Assembly: GCF_018459925.1 (NCBI RefSeq)
Contig: NZ_CP075371.1
Span: 62,001 to 126,000 of the forward strand
Origin: Nocardioides aquaticus
Lineage (GTDB): Bacteria > Actinomycetota > Actinomycetes > Propionibacteriales > Nocardioidaceae
DNA: 64,000 bases
Direction of reading: 5' to 3'
Shown piece after piece: positions 1-7,485 of the stretch; positions within the stretch are counted from its first letter, which is position 1, and each line of letters opens with the position of its first letter. The position numbers and the translations under genes were made by a program. The notes under the pieces are model-generated. The model made no database searches, had not been told where the DNA came from, and saw only the letters and a list, made by a program, of their open reading frames with translations.

Positions 1-10
1 TGATGAAGAT

Positions 11-25
11 CAAGGGTTTCCTCCT
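11..25 (-). promoter_or_regulatory. Ribosome-binding site and possible TTG start of the next gene, cut by the window edge
   Basis: On the minus strand, just after the alcohol dehydrogenase stop, a perfect AGGAGG (positions 25 to 20) lies 6 nt before a TTG (13 to 11). This suggests that the operon continues beyond the left edge. In related clusters the gene after the dehydrogenase is often a GroEL-like chaperonin, but too little sequence is present to identify it. The real start could also lie outside the window. Confidence 0.35.
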
Positions 26-40
26 GCTGGGTGGTGGGGG

Positions 41-1075
41 TCAGGGGACCAGGATGGCGCGCCCGCGGACGCGGCCGTGGTCGAGGTCGTCGACGGCGGT
101 CGCGAAGTCGTCCAGGGCGTACTTCTGGGTGTGCAGCGTGACCTGGCCGCGGGCCGCGAGGACCATCAGGTCGCACAGGTCGTTGTAGGAGCCGACCAGG
201 TTGCCGACGATGTTGATCTCGGCGCTGACGATGTCGATGGTCGGGACGTCGATGTTCTCGCCGTACCCGACCACGTGGTAGTCGCCGGCCCGGCGCAGCA
301 TCGCCACGCCCTCGGCCGTCGCCCCGCCCTCGCCCACGAAGTCCACGAGCACCTCGGCGCCGTGGCCATCGGTCAGCTCGAGGACCTGCTCGACGTGGGT
401 GCTGTCGGCGACGACACCGTGGTCCGCGCCGATCGACAGCGCCAGCTTCACCGCGTCCGGGTTGCGGTCGACCACGACGATCTCGGCCGGGGTCAGCGCC
501 TTGAGGACCTGGATCCCGATGTGGCCCAGACCGCCGGCGCCGATCACCACGCACCGGTCGCGCGGGGTCAGCCGCTTCGCGGCCTTGGCGGCGGCGTGGT
601 ACGCCGTGAGGCCGGCGTCGGCCAGCGCCGCGACGTCCGACGGCTCGAGGGAGTCGTCGATCTTCACCACGCTGCGTGCGGTGGTGCGCAGGTAGTCGGC
701 GTACCCGCCGTTCGTGTCGATGCCGGGGAAGTCGCTGACCTCGCAGTGCACGTCGTCGCCGGAGCGGCAGGCGCGGCACAGGCCGCAGGTGACCAGCGGG
801 TGCAGGATCACCTTGTCCCCCTCGCGCAGGTGGGTCACCGCCGAGCCGACCGCGTGCACCCAGCCGGCGTTCTCGTGCCCGATCGTGTACGGCAACGTGA
901 CCTGGGACTTCTCGGCCCACTGCCCCTCCAGGATGTGGAGGTCGGTGCGGCAGACGCCGGCGCCGCCGATCCTGACGACGACGTCGAGGGGGCCGGTGGC
1001 CTCGGGGACGTCGACCTCGGCCATCTGCAGGCCCTGGTGGTAGCCGACGACCTGGACGGCGCGCATGGTGCTCAT
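41..1075 (-). CDS. Zinc-dependent NAD(P)+ alcohol dehydrogenase
   Basis: This is a 344-residue medium-chain dehydrogenase that oxidises alcohols with NAD(P)+ in the cytoplasm. Visible features are the catalytic zinc ligands Cys42 and His67-Glu68 (in GHENAG), the four structural zinc cysteines 97, 100, 103 and 111, and a Rossmann motif GAGGLGHIG near residue 178. Its ATG overlaps the stop of the DUF59 gene by 4 bp (ATGA), so it is the third gene of an operon with the amidohydrolase. In propane and short-chain alkane monooxygenase clusters this dehydrogenase oxidises the alcohol product. That role is inferred from the neighbours; the substrate cannot be read from sequence. Length is normal for the family. 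Confidence 0.9.
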   Translation of the reverse strand: MSTMRAVQVVGYHQGLQMAEVDVPEATGPLDVVVRIGGAGVCRTDLHILEGQWAEKSQVTLPYTIGHENAGWVHAVGSAVTHLREGDKVILHPLVTCGLCRACRSGDDVHCEVSDFPGIDTNGGYADYLRTTARSVVKIDDSLEPSDVAALADAGLTAYHAAAKAAKRLTPRDRCVVIGAGGLGHIGIQVLKALTPAEIVVVDRNPDAVKLALSIGADHGVVADSTHVEQVLELTDGHGAEVLVDFVGEGGATAEGVAMLRRAGDYHVVGYGENIDVPTIDIVSAEINIVGNLVGSYNDLCDLMVLAARGQVTLHTQKYALDDFATAVDDLDHGRVRGRAILVP

Positions 1076-1899
1076 CGGTGCTGCTCCTTCGCGGGGTGGG
1101 GACGGGTGGTGAGCGAGGCCAGCGGCACGAACGCCTCCTCGGCGCGGGGGGCCTGGTCGCCCTCCGAGCCGGGGTAGCGGGTGGCGAGCAGGCCGCGGCA
1201 GAAGTGGGCGTTGCCGTCGATCGAGATCCGCGTCGAGCGGGCCCGGCGCAGCGCCATCGGGACGTCGTCGGGACGCCGGCCCTCGGCGTCGACCAGGACC
1301 ACGGCGTCACCGTCGACGGGCAGGCCGAGGGCGGCGCGGCGGCGTACGAGCGCCTCCCGGTCGTGACCCTCGGGCAGGTCGCCCAGGCGGACCTCCCCGA
1401 GCGTGTCGACCGCGCGCTCCGGGTCCAGGCGCAGGAGCCCGGTCAGGCAGCGCTCGGCGGCGGCCGTGTGCGCCTTGCGACGGAAGACCATCCGCAGCTC
1501 GTCGAGGCTGTCCTCGGCCTCGTCGCCGAAGGTGCCGCGGTAGCCGGCGTCGGCGGCCAGGCCGGCGTTGATCCTCGGTGAGTCGTGGTGGTCGTCGAGC
1601 TCGACCACCAGCGCCCGCGGGTCGTCGCGCCGGGCGAGCAGGGCGGTGACCTCGTCGCGGCTGTCGGAGGCCATCAGGTAGGCGAAGCTCGGCGAGCAGA
1701 ACGACGTCGGCAGGCGCAGGTGCACCTCGACCGCCGCCTCGGTGACCGTCACCGAGGTGACGAAGCCGAGGTCGGTGATCGGCTCGTCGAGCTCGGGGTC
1801 GAGCACGACGTCGAGCACCCCGCGCACGTGGGCCTCGGTCAGCGGTGGTCCGGGGACGCTCGCCGGCGCGCGCTCCTCGACCTCCGACAGGAGCGTCAT
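1072..1899 (-). CDS. DUF59 (MIP18-like) metal-sulfur cluster assembly protein with a C-terminal extension
   Basis: The product has 275 residues. The first ~110 form a DUF59/MIP18 domain, with DPELDEPITDLGFV and the conserved cysteine in TSFCSPSFAY. DUF59 proteins act in iron-sulfur or other metal-centre maturation. The remaining ~165 residues (HFCRG near the end) resemble no domain I can name, but this long form is usual in alkane/propane monooxygenase clusters beside the same amidohydrolase and dehydrogenase, where a role in maturing the diiron enzyme is suspected. The ATG at 1899 was chosen because it overlaps the amidohydrolase stop (ATGA); the open frame upstream is only the antisense of that gene. 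Confidence 0.82.
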   Translation of the reverse strand: MTLLSEVEERAPASVPGPPLTEAHVRGVLDVVLDPELDEPITDLGFVTSVTVTEAAVEVHLRLPTSFCSPSFAYLMASDSRDEVTALLARRDDPRALVVELDDHHDSPRINAGLAADAGYRGTFGDEAEDSLDELRMVFRRKAHTAAAERCLTGLLRLDPERAVDTLGEVRLGDLPEGHDREALVRRRAALGLPVDGDAVVLVDAEGRRPDDVPMALRRARSTRISIDGNAHFCRGLLATRYPGSEGDQAPRAEEAFVPLASLTTRPHPAKEQHR

Positions 1900-2948
1900 C
1901 GGGCGCCCACCAGGTCCGGGTCGGCGGCCGAGGGGTCGCGGGGACCGGTGGCGGTCTCGTCGGCCTCGGGCAGGCGCAGGGCCTGCGGCACGTCGAGGTC
2001 GTACAGCGCGGCGGCGTTGAGGCCGAGGATCTTCTTCTTCTGTTCCAGGGTGATCGGCGCGTACTCGCTCATGTCGGAGGGGATCTGGAAGTCCACGAAG
2101 GCCTCGACCAGCCACTTCGGGGTCCAGATCGCGTAGTCGGAGGAGAACAGGATCCGGTCCTCACCGATCCAGTAGAGGAGCTCCCCCATGATCTGGGCGA
2201 AGTAGCGGGGACGGGTGTGGATGAAGGGCATCGCCACGGCCAGGCCGCCGTAGACGTTCGGCTCCTGGGTGGCGATCCAGCAGAAGTCCTCCAGGCGCGG
2301 CAGGCCGACGTGCTCCACGATGAAGTTCAGGTCGGTGAAGTCGGTGGCCACGTGGTCGACGTCGGCCACGTCGAAGGCGTCGCGGTCGAGGGGGCGGATG
2401 GTGGGGCCCTTGTGGACGTGGATGTTCTTGATGCCCAGCTCGCGGCAGGCCTCGAAGTAGCGGTAGGCCCACGGGTCGTCGAGTTTCCAGCCACGGGAGT
2501 CCCCGTGCCACTCGGCGGTGTAGAGCTTGACGCCCTTCAGGCCGTACTTCTCCGCGTCCGCGTGGAGCTGCTCGAGGCCGCGCTCGCCGTTGCGGGGGTC
2601 GAAGTTGTGGTTGTAGGTGAGCTTGTCCGGGTGCGCCGCGGCCAGGGCGGAGGCCTCCTCGGACTGTCCGAAACCGGTCTTGTAGAACTCGTGGAGGTAG
2701 GCCGGCTGGAAGATGGCGTGGTCGGCGTAGCCGTCGGTGAAGACGTCCTTCATCAGCCGCTCCCCGCCCTGGTAGAGGTACTCCTCGTAGGGCCAGACCT
2801 CGGACTCGGGCGAGAGGTTGCGGTGGTAGTCGTAGAAGCAGTCGATGAACTGCTTGCCGTGGATGTTGCGCTGGTTCTCCTCGCGGGCGTCCCACAGGGC
2901 GATGTGCGCATCGACGATGTAGAAGTCCTCGCCGTCCTTGGTGTACAT
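1896..2948 (-). CDS. Amidohydrolase-2 family protein of the propane monooxygenase cluster type
   Basis: A 350-residue TIM-barrel amidohydrolase that is the first gene of a tightly overlapping operon. Motifs include KGVKLYTAEWHGDSRG, IHVHKGPTIRPL, FIVEHVGLPRL and FSSDYAIWTPKW (a late metal-ligand Asp). The N-terminal metal motif reads DAHIALWD, with Ala17 where many relatives have the second His of HxH, so the metal site may be altered. From memory, mycobacterial members near MimABCD-type clusters have the same variant. The ATG at 2948 has GGAGG 5 nt upstream. The reaction is unknown. In known clusters the monooxygenase subunits precede this gene; here the gene comes first and faces a divergent regulator. 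Confidence 0.85.
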   Translation of the reverse strand: MYTKDGEDFYIVDAHIALWDAREENQRNIHGKQFIDCFYDYHRNLSPESEVWPYEEYLYQGGERLMKDVFTDGYADHAIFQPAYLHEFYKTGFGQSEEASALAAAHPDKLTYNHNFDPRNGERGLEQLHADAEKYGLKGVKLYTAEWHGDSRGWKLDDPWAYRYFEACRELGIKNIHVHKGPTIRPLDRDAFDVADVDHVATDFTDLNFIVEHVGLPRLEDFCWIATQEPNVYGGLAVAMPFIHTRPRYFAQIMGELLYWIGEDRILFSSDYAIWTPKWLVEAFVDFQIPSDMSEYAPITLEQKKKILGLNAAALYDLDVPQALRLPEADETATGPRDPSAADPDLVGAR

Positions 2949-3129
2949 GGTTCCTCCGTCTCCGCCCGTGACGACCGTCACGGAGCACGTCGCCGACGCT
3001 AGGTCGTCGCGACCCCGCTGCCGAGGGGGTGCGCGTCTCACTTTGAGACGCGGGTCACAGTCCGCGTCGTACGCTGGCGCCACCGCCGGGCACGCGTGGG
3101 TGTCCCGGGGGCGGCCGTGGAGGTGGCTG
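2949..3129. promoter_or_regulatory. Divergent promoter region with two inverted repeats
   Basis: The region separates the amidohydrolase operon from the activator gene. A perfect inverted repeat with 9-bp arms, CGCGTCTCA-ctt-TGAGACGCG, lies at 3032-3052. A second one, CCGTGAC-gacc-GTCACGG, lies at 2966-2983. A minus-strand -10-like TAGCGT (3001 to 2996) would place the first repeat about 45-65 bp upstream of the transcription start, where activators bind. TACGCT at 3070-3075 is a possible -10 for the regulator. The repeat is the likely binding site of the adjacent regulator, by inference from position and symmetry. Confidence 0.6.
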
Positions 3130-4554
3130 GTGGGGGAGCTCGAGCAGCACGCGCCCGACCGGGTCGTGGCGTCGTGGCGCCGCAGCGAGGACTACGGCGT
3201 GTCCCACGGTGAGGTGCAGCCGCGCTTCAGCGGCGCGCCGCCCACGGAGTCGCTGTTCGCGACCTGCGGCCGCGAGGTGCTCGGCGACCTCCACCGGTCG
3301 CTGGCCGCCGAGCCGGTCAGCCTCATGCTCACCGACGCCGACGGCCTGGTGCTGGACCGCCGCAGCGGTGACCACGCGCTGCTGCGCGCCCTGGACGCGG
3401 TGCACCTCGCACCGGGCTTCTCCTACGCCGAGCGCGAGGCCGGGACCAACGGGCTCGGCCTGGCGCTCGCCGACCGCACGCCGACGGTGGTGCGGTCCGA
3501 GCAGCACTACGCGCTGAGCCTGCGCGGCTACACCTGCGCCGCCGTGCCGGTGCTGGACCCCCGCACGGGACGGCTCGAGGGCGCGTTGAACCTCACCACC
3601 TGGTCGGCCTCGCACAGCGACCTGCTGCTGGCGCTGGCCCGCTCGGCCGCCGGCACCACGACCGCGCTGATGCTGGCCCGATCCGGCGGCGGTGCCGCCC
3701 CGACGCCCTCGCGCGGGGCGGTCTACCGGGTGGAGGCACCGCGCCTGGAGCCCGGCTCCGGCACGCTGACGGGTCTGTCCGCGTCCTGGACCGACGCGCT
3801 CACGCAGGTCCGCGCCGCCGTGGCGAGCGGGCGGGTGGTGGCCGTGGTGGGCGAGCGCGGCGCCGGGCGGACGACCCTGCTGGCCCAGGCCGCGCGTGCC
3901 GAGCGCCCCCGCGGCCGGGTGCTGGCGGCCCGGGTCCCGGCCCCCGACGACGTCGCCACCTGGCTCGACCTATGGTCGCCGGAGGTCGGCAAGGAGCACA
4001 CCACGGTGCTGCTCGGCGACGCCGACCTGCTGCCGGCGTGGGCGGCCGACCGGCTCCGCGACCTGCTGCCCGGTGCCGGCCCGGCCGGCTGGGGCGCGAC
4101 CGCCGGACGCCTGGAGGACCTGCCGGCCGCGCTGGTCCCGCTGGTGGGCGCGGTCGTCCAGGTCCCGCCGCTGCGCGAGCGTCCCGACGACGTGGTCCCG
4201 CTCGCGCGCCACCTCGCCCACCAGGTGCGCGGGCGCGAGGTGGACCTCACCCCGGCGGCCGAGCAGGCGCTGCGCGACCACGGCTGGCCGGGCAACGTCG
4301 CGGAGCTGCGCGACGTGGTGCGCGACGCGGCCACGCGTACCGACGTCGTCGACGTCCGCCACCTGCCCGCCGAGGTGCTCAGCCAGGGCACCCACCGGCT
4401 CAGCCGGATCGAGACCTTCGAGCGCGACGAGATCGTGCGGGTGCTGACCCGGCCGGGGGTGACGATGCGTGAGGGAGCGCTCGAGCTGGGCATGAGCAGG
4501 GCGACGGTCTACCGCAAGATCGGGCAGTACGGCATCCGGCTCCCCCGGGGGTGA
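3130..4554 (+). CDS. AcoR/MimR-like activator: GAF, AAA+ and Fis-type helix-turn-helix
   Basis: The protein has 474 residues from the GTG at 3130, chosen because GGAGG sits 6 nt upstream. Domains in order: an N-terminal sensor including a GAF-like segment (YAEREAGTNGLGLAL), an AAA+ core with Walker A (GERGAGRTT) and a Walker-B-like VLLGDAD, then a C-terminal Fis helix-turn-helix (GALELGMSRATVYRKI). The core resembles sigma-54 activators (PPLRERPDDVVPLARH, HGWPGNVAELRD). However, the segment that should carry the GAFTGA loop is missing, in keeping with actinobacteria lacking sigma-54. It is divergent from the amidohydrolase operon and probably senses an alkane-derived or other hydrophobic inducer and activates that operon. 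Confidence 0.85.
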   Translation: MGELEQHAPDRVVASWRRSEDYGVSHGEVQPRFSGAPPTESLFATCGREVLGDLHRSLAAEPVSLMLTDADGLVLDRRSGDHALLRALDAVHLAPGFSYAEREAGTNGLGLALADRTPTVVRSEQHYALSLRGYTCAAVPVLDPRTGRLEGALNLTTWSASHSDLLLALARSAAGTTTALMLARSGGGAAPTPSRGAVYRVEAPRLEPGSGTLTGLSASWTDALTQVRAAVASGRVVAVVGERGAGRTTLLAQAARAERPRGRVLAARVPAPDDVATWLDLWSPEVGKEHTTVLLGDADLLPAWAADRLRDLLPGAGPAGWGATAGRLEDLPAALVPLVGAVVQVPPLRERPDDVVPLARHLAHQVRGREVDLTPAAEQALRDHGWPGNVAELRDVVRDAATRTDVVDVRHLPAEVLSQGTHRLSRIETFERDEIVRVLTRPGVTMREGALELGMSRATVYRKIGQYGIRLPRG

Positions 4555-4593
4555 CCGCGGGGGTGATTGGCCCGCGCCCCGTAGCGTCGGGCC

Positions 4594-5700
4594 ATGACCT
4601 CCCCGCGGCGCTGGCTGGTGGTGGCCGCGCTGGTCGCGGCCGTCGTGCTGCTCCCGCTCGCCCCCCGGCTGCTGCCGGCCGAGGAGACCGACCAGGACCC
4701 CGCCGCGCTGCTCGCGCTGCTGGCCGAGGCACCCGACGCGGGCTGGAGCGGCTACGTCGAGACGACCGGCACGCTGCAGCTGCCGGCCACCGGGGACCTC
4801 GACGACCTCGGGTCGCTGCTCGGCGAGACGACCCGGCTGCGCGTGTGGTGGCGCGACGCGGACTCGTGGCGGGTCGACCGGCTGCTCACCGCCGGCGAGA
4901 GCGACCTGCGGCACACCGACGACGTCACCGTGGCCTACTCCTACGAGGCGCAGGAGGCCGAGGTCAGCCGCGACCCCGACATCCGGCTGCCCCGCACGAG
5001 CGACCTGCTGCCCTCCGAGCTGGCGCGGCGGTTCGTGGTCGGCGCCGACCCGGCGGCGGTCGACGCGCTGCCCGCGCGGCGGGTGGCCGGCGTCTCGGCC
5101 GCAGGGCTGCGCGTCGACGGGTCGCAGGCCGACGAGCGGACCACGATCGGGCGGGTCGACGTCTGGCTCGACCCCGCCACCGGGGTGCCGCTGCTCGTCG
5201 AGGCCTACGCCGAGGGGTCGTCCTCGCCGGCGCTGACCAGCGAGGTCCGTGACTACGACCCGGGGACGCCACCGGCCTCCGTCGTCGCGCTGGACCCCAC
5301 CGCCGGGACCGACGTCGAGCGGGTCGACGTGCTCGACATCGCCGACGCCGCCAGCCAGTACGCCCCGCTCCGCCCGCCGGACGAGGTCGCCGGCCTCGAC
5401 CTCCAGCCGAGCTCGCGCGGAGCCGTCGGGGTCTACGGGCAGGGGCTGACCCAGCTCGTGGCCATCCCGCTGCGCGACAACGAGGCCGACCCGCTGCGCG
5501 AGCAGGTCGCCGTCACGCCCGACGCGGTCGCCACCGAGGACAGCATCGGAGCCCTCGCCGGCCCGCTCGGCGTCCTCGTCGGCGGCCGGGCCGGTGACGG
5601 GGGCTGGCTGGTCGCCGGCACCCTCGACCTCGACGCGCTGCGCGCCGCCGAGGCCGACCTGCGCTCCGGCGCCGTCTATCTCCCCGAGGAGGACCAGTGA
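4594..5700 (+). CDS. Exported LolA/RseB-fold protein
   Basis: A 368-residue protein with one N-terminal hydrophobic segment (residues ~8-28) and a large extracytoplasmic domain resembling the LolA/RseB (MucB-like) fold. WSGYVETTGTLQLP and RVDVWLDPATGVPLLVEAY are typical of this group. It is followed by an ABC ATPase whose GTG overlaps its stop (GTGA), so it probably works with the exporter, perhaps as a lipoprotein or lipid-binding partner, or as a stress sensor. The start is supported by a leaderless-type -10 box TAGCGT at 4582-4587, 6 nt before the ATG, with no Shine-Dalgarno. No cysteine lipobox is present. Confidence 0.75.
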   Translation: MTSPRRWLVVAALVAAVVLLPLAPRLLPAEETDQDPAALLALLAEAPDAGWSGYVETTGTLQLPATGDLDDLGSLLGETTRLRVWWRDADSWRVDRLLTAGESDLRHTDDVTVAYSYEAQEAEVSRDPDIRLPRTSDLLPSELARRFVVGADPAAVDALPARRVAGVSAAGLRVDGSQADERTTIGRVDVWLDPATGVPLLVEAYAEGSSSPALTSEVRDYDPGTPPASVVALDPTAGTDVERVDVLDIADAASQYAPLRPPDEVAGLDLQPSSRGAVGVYGQGLTQLVAIPLRDNEADPLREQVAVTPDAVATEDSIGALAGPLGVLVGGRAGDGGWLVAGTLDLDALRAAEADLRSGAVYLPEEDQ

Positions 5701-6635
5701 TCCGCACCCACGGCCTGACCAAGCGTTTCGGCCGGGTGGCGGCGGTCAGCGACCTCGACCTCGACGTGCGCGAGGGCGACGTCTACGGCTTCCTGGGCCC
5801 CAACGGCTCCGGGAAGACCACCACGGTCCGGATGCTGCTCGGCCTGGTCCTGCCCACCTCCGGCACCGCCGAGGTGCTCGGGCGCCCGATGCCCGGCTCG
5901 GCCGCCGAGGTGCTGCCGCAGGTCGGGGCGATGGTCGAGGGGCCGGCGGCGTACGGGCAGCTGTCCGGGCGCCGCAACCTGGCGCTCTACGACGCCGCGG
6001 GACGCGGGTCGCGCCAGGGGCGGGCCGGGCGCGTCGACGACGCGCTGGCGCGGGTCGGGCTGTCGGGCGTGGACAAGCGGCCCGTGCACGCCTACTCGCT
6101 CGGGATGCGGCAGCGCCTCGGGCTGGCGCAGGCGCTGCTGACCTCGCCGCGGCTGCTGGTCCTCGACGAGCCCACCAACGGCCTGGACCCGCAGGGCATC
6201 CGGGACATCCGGGCGCTGCTGCTCGACCTGAACGCCGCCGGCACCACCGTGCTCGTCTCCAGCCACCTGCTGGCCGAGATCGAGCAGACCTGCGGCCGGG
6301 TGGGCGTGATCTCGCGGGGCCGTCTCGTCGTCCAGGACGACCTCGACGCCCTGCGGGGGCCGACCGGGCGCCAGCTGCTGCGCACCGCCGGCGCGGCGCA
6401 CGGTGAGCGGGCGGCCGCGGTCCTCGGCCGCGCGGTCGAGGACCGCGACGGCGAGCGGCTGGTGGTGCGTGGCGACGACCCGGCCGCCATGGTCGCCGCG
6501 CTCGTCGCTGCGGGCGTGCCCGTGGTCGAGGTGACCCCGGAGCGGCGCACGCTGGAGGGCGTCGTCCTCGACGCGACCGGCGCCGGCTCCGACGACTTCT
6601 CCGTCACCGACCAGGGCAGGGTGGGCGCCGCGTGA
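5697..6635 (+). CDS. ABC transporter ATP-binding protein (ABC-2 exporter type)
   Basis: A 312-residue ATPase with Walker A GPNGSGKTTT, Q-loop region, signature YSLGMRQRLGLA (a variant of LSGGQ), Walker B LLVLDEPTNGLDP and the H-switch in SSHLLAEIE. The C-terminal ~80 residues form the extension seen in drug- and bacitracin-type exporters (CcmA/DrrA-like). Its GTG overlaps the upstream stop and its own stop overlaps the permease GTG, so all three genes are translationally coupled. The substrate is unknown. Confidence 0.93.
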   Translation: MIRTHGLTKRFGRVAAVSDLDLDVREGDVYGFLGPNGSGKTTTVRMLLGLVLPTSGTAEVLGRPMPGSAAEVLPQVGAMVEGPAAYGQLSGRRNLALYDAAGRGSRQGRAGRVDDALARVGLSGVDKRPVHAYSLGMRQRLGLAQALLTSPRLLVLDEPTNGLDPQGIRDIRALLLDLNAAGTTVLVSSHLLAEIEQTCGRVGVISRGRLVVQDDLDALRGPTGRQLLRTAGAAHGERAAAVLGRAVEDRDGERLVVRGDDPAAMVAALVAAGVPVVEVTPERRTLEGVVLDATGAGSDDFSVTDQGRVGAA

Positions 6636-7465
6636 TCCGCGTCGAGCTGTCCAAGATGGTGCGCAGCCGCCGCACCTGGGTGACGATCCTGCTGATCGAC
6701 GCCTTGCCCAGCCTGGTCGCGGTGCTGCTGTCGCTCACCGCGATCGGGCCCCGGCCCGGCACGGGCCCCGCCTTCCTGTCCGCCGTGCTCACCGACGGCA
6801 CGCTGTTCCCGCTGGCCGCGCTGGCCATCGTGCTGCCGCTGCTGCTGCCGATCGCGGTGGCCCTGACCGCGGGCGAGGCCGTGGCCGGCGAGGCGCAGCA
6901 GGGGACGCTGCGCTACCTGCTGGTGCGCCCCGTCGGGCGGCTCAGCTTCCTGGTCGCCAAGATGGTGGCAGTGATGGCCTTCGTGGTGATCACGATCGTG
7001 GTCGTCGCGGTGACGGCGTACGTCCTCGGGGTGCTCCTGCTCGGCAACGGCGAGGTCACCGCCGGCTCGGCGGTGGTGCCCGGCGGCACGTCGGTCTCCG
7101 GCACGACGCTGTCGACGCCCGAGCTGGTCGGGCGCACGGCGCTGGCCCTGGCGTACGCGATCCTCTGCATGGCCGGCGTGGCCGCGATCGCGCTGTTCCT
7201 CTCCACCGTCGCCGACTCCCCGCTCGGGGCGGCGCTCGGGACGATGGCGGTGCTGATCGCCTCCACGCTGCTGTTCACCCTGGACGCCGCCGACGTGGTC
7301 CGGGACGTGCTGCCGACGCGCTACTGGCTGGCCTTCGTCGACCTGTTCCGGGACCCGGTCCTGTGGCGCGACGTCGTGCGCGGGGTGCTGCTGCAGCTGG
7401 CCTACGTCGTGGTCTTCTTCGGCGCGGCCTGGGCCAACTTCGCCACCAAGGACGTCACCGACTGA
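6632..7465 (+). CDS. ABC-2 family permease
   Basis: A 277-residue membrane protein with about six hydrophobic segments. The N-terminal MIRVELSKMVRSRRTW and the GTLRYLLVRPVGRLSFLVAK segment are typical of ABC-2 permeases that pair with CcmA-like ATPases. A Gly/Ser/Thr-rich extracytoplasmic loop lies near residues 145-165. It overlaps the ATPase gene by 4 bp (GTGA) and ends the operon. It forms the membrane part of the exporter; the cargo cannot be told. Confidence 0.9.
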   Translation: MIRVELSKMVRSRRTWVTILLIDALPSLVAVLLSLTAIGPRPGTGPAFLSAVLTDGTLFPLAALAIVLPLLLPIAVALTAGEAVAGEAQQGTLRYLLVRPVGRLSFLVAKMVAVMAFVVITIVVVAVTAYVLGVLLLGNGEVTAGSAVVPGGTSVSGTTLSTPELVGRTALALAYAILCMAGVAAIALFLSTVADSPLGAALGTMAVLIASTLLFTLDAADVVRDVLPTRYWLAFVDLFRDPVLWRDVVRGVLLQLAYVVVFFGAAWANFATKDVTD

Positions 7466-7485
7466 GGTGAGGTGATGATGGCCCG

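Noticed and set aside
2938..3129. N-terminal extension of the regulator beginning inside the amidohydrolase start
   Set aside because: It would cover the whole divergent promoter region and its inverted repeats. The GTG at 3130 has a proper ribosome site.
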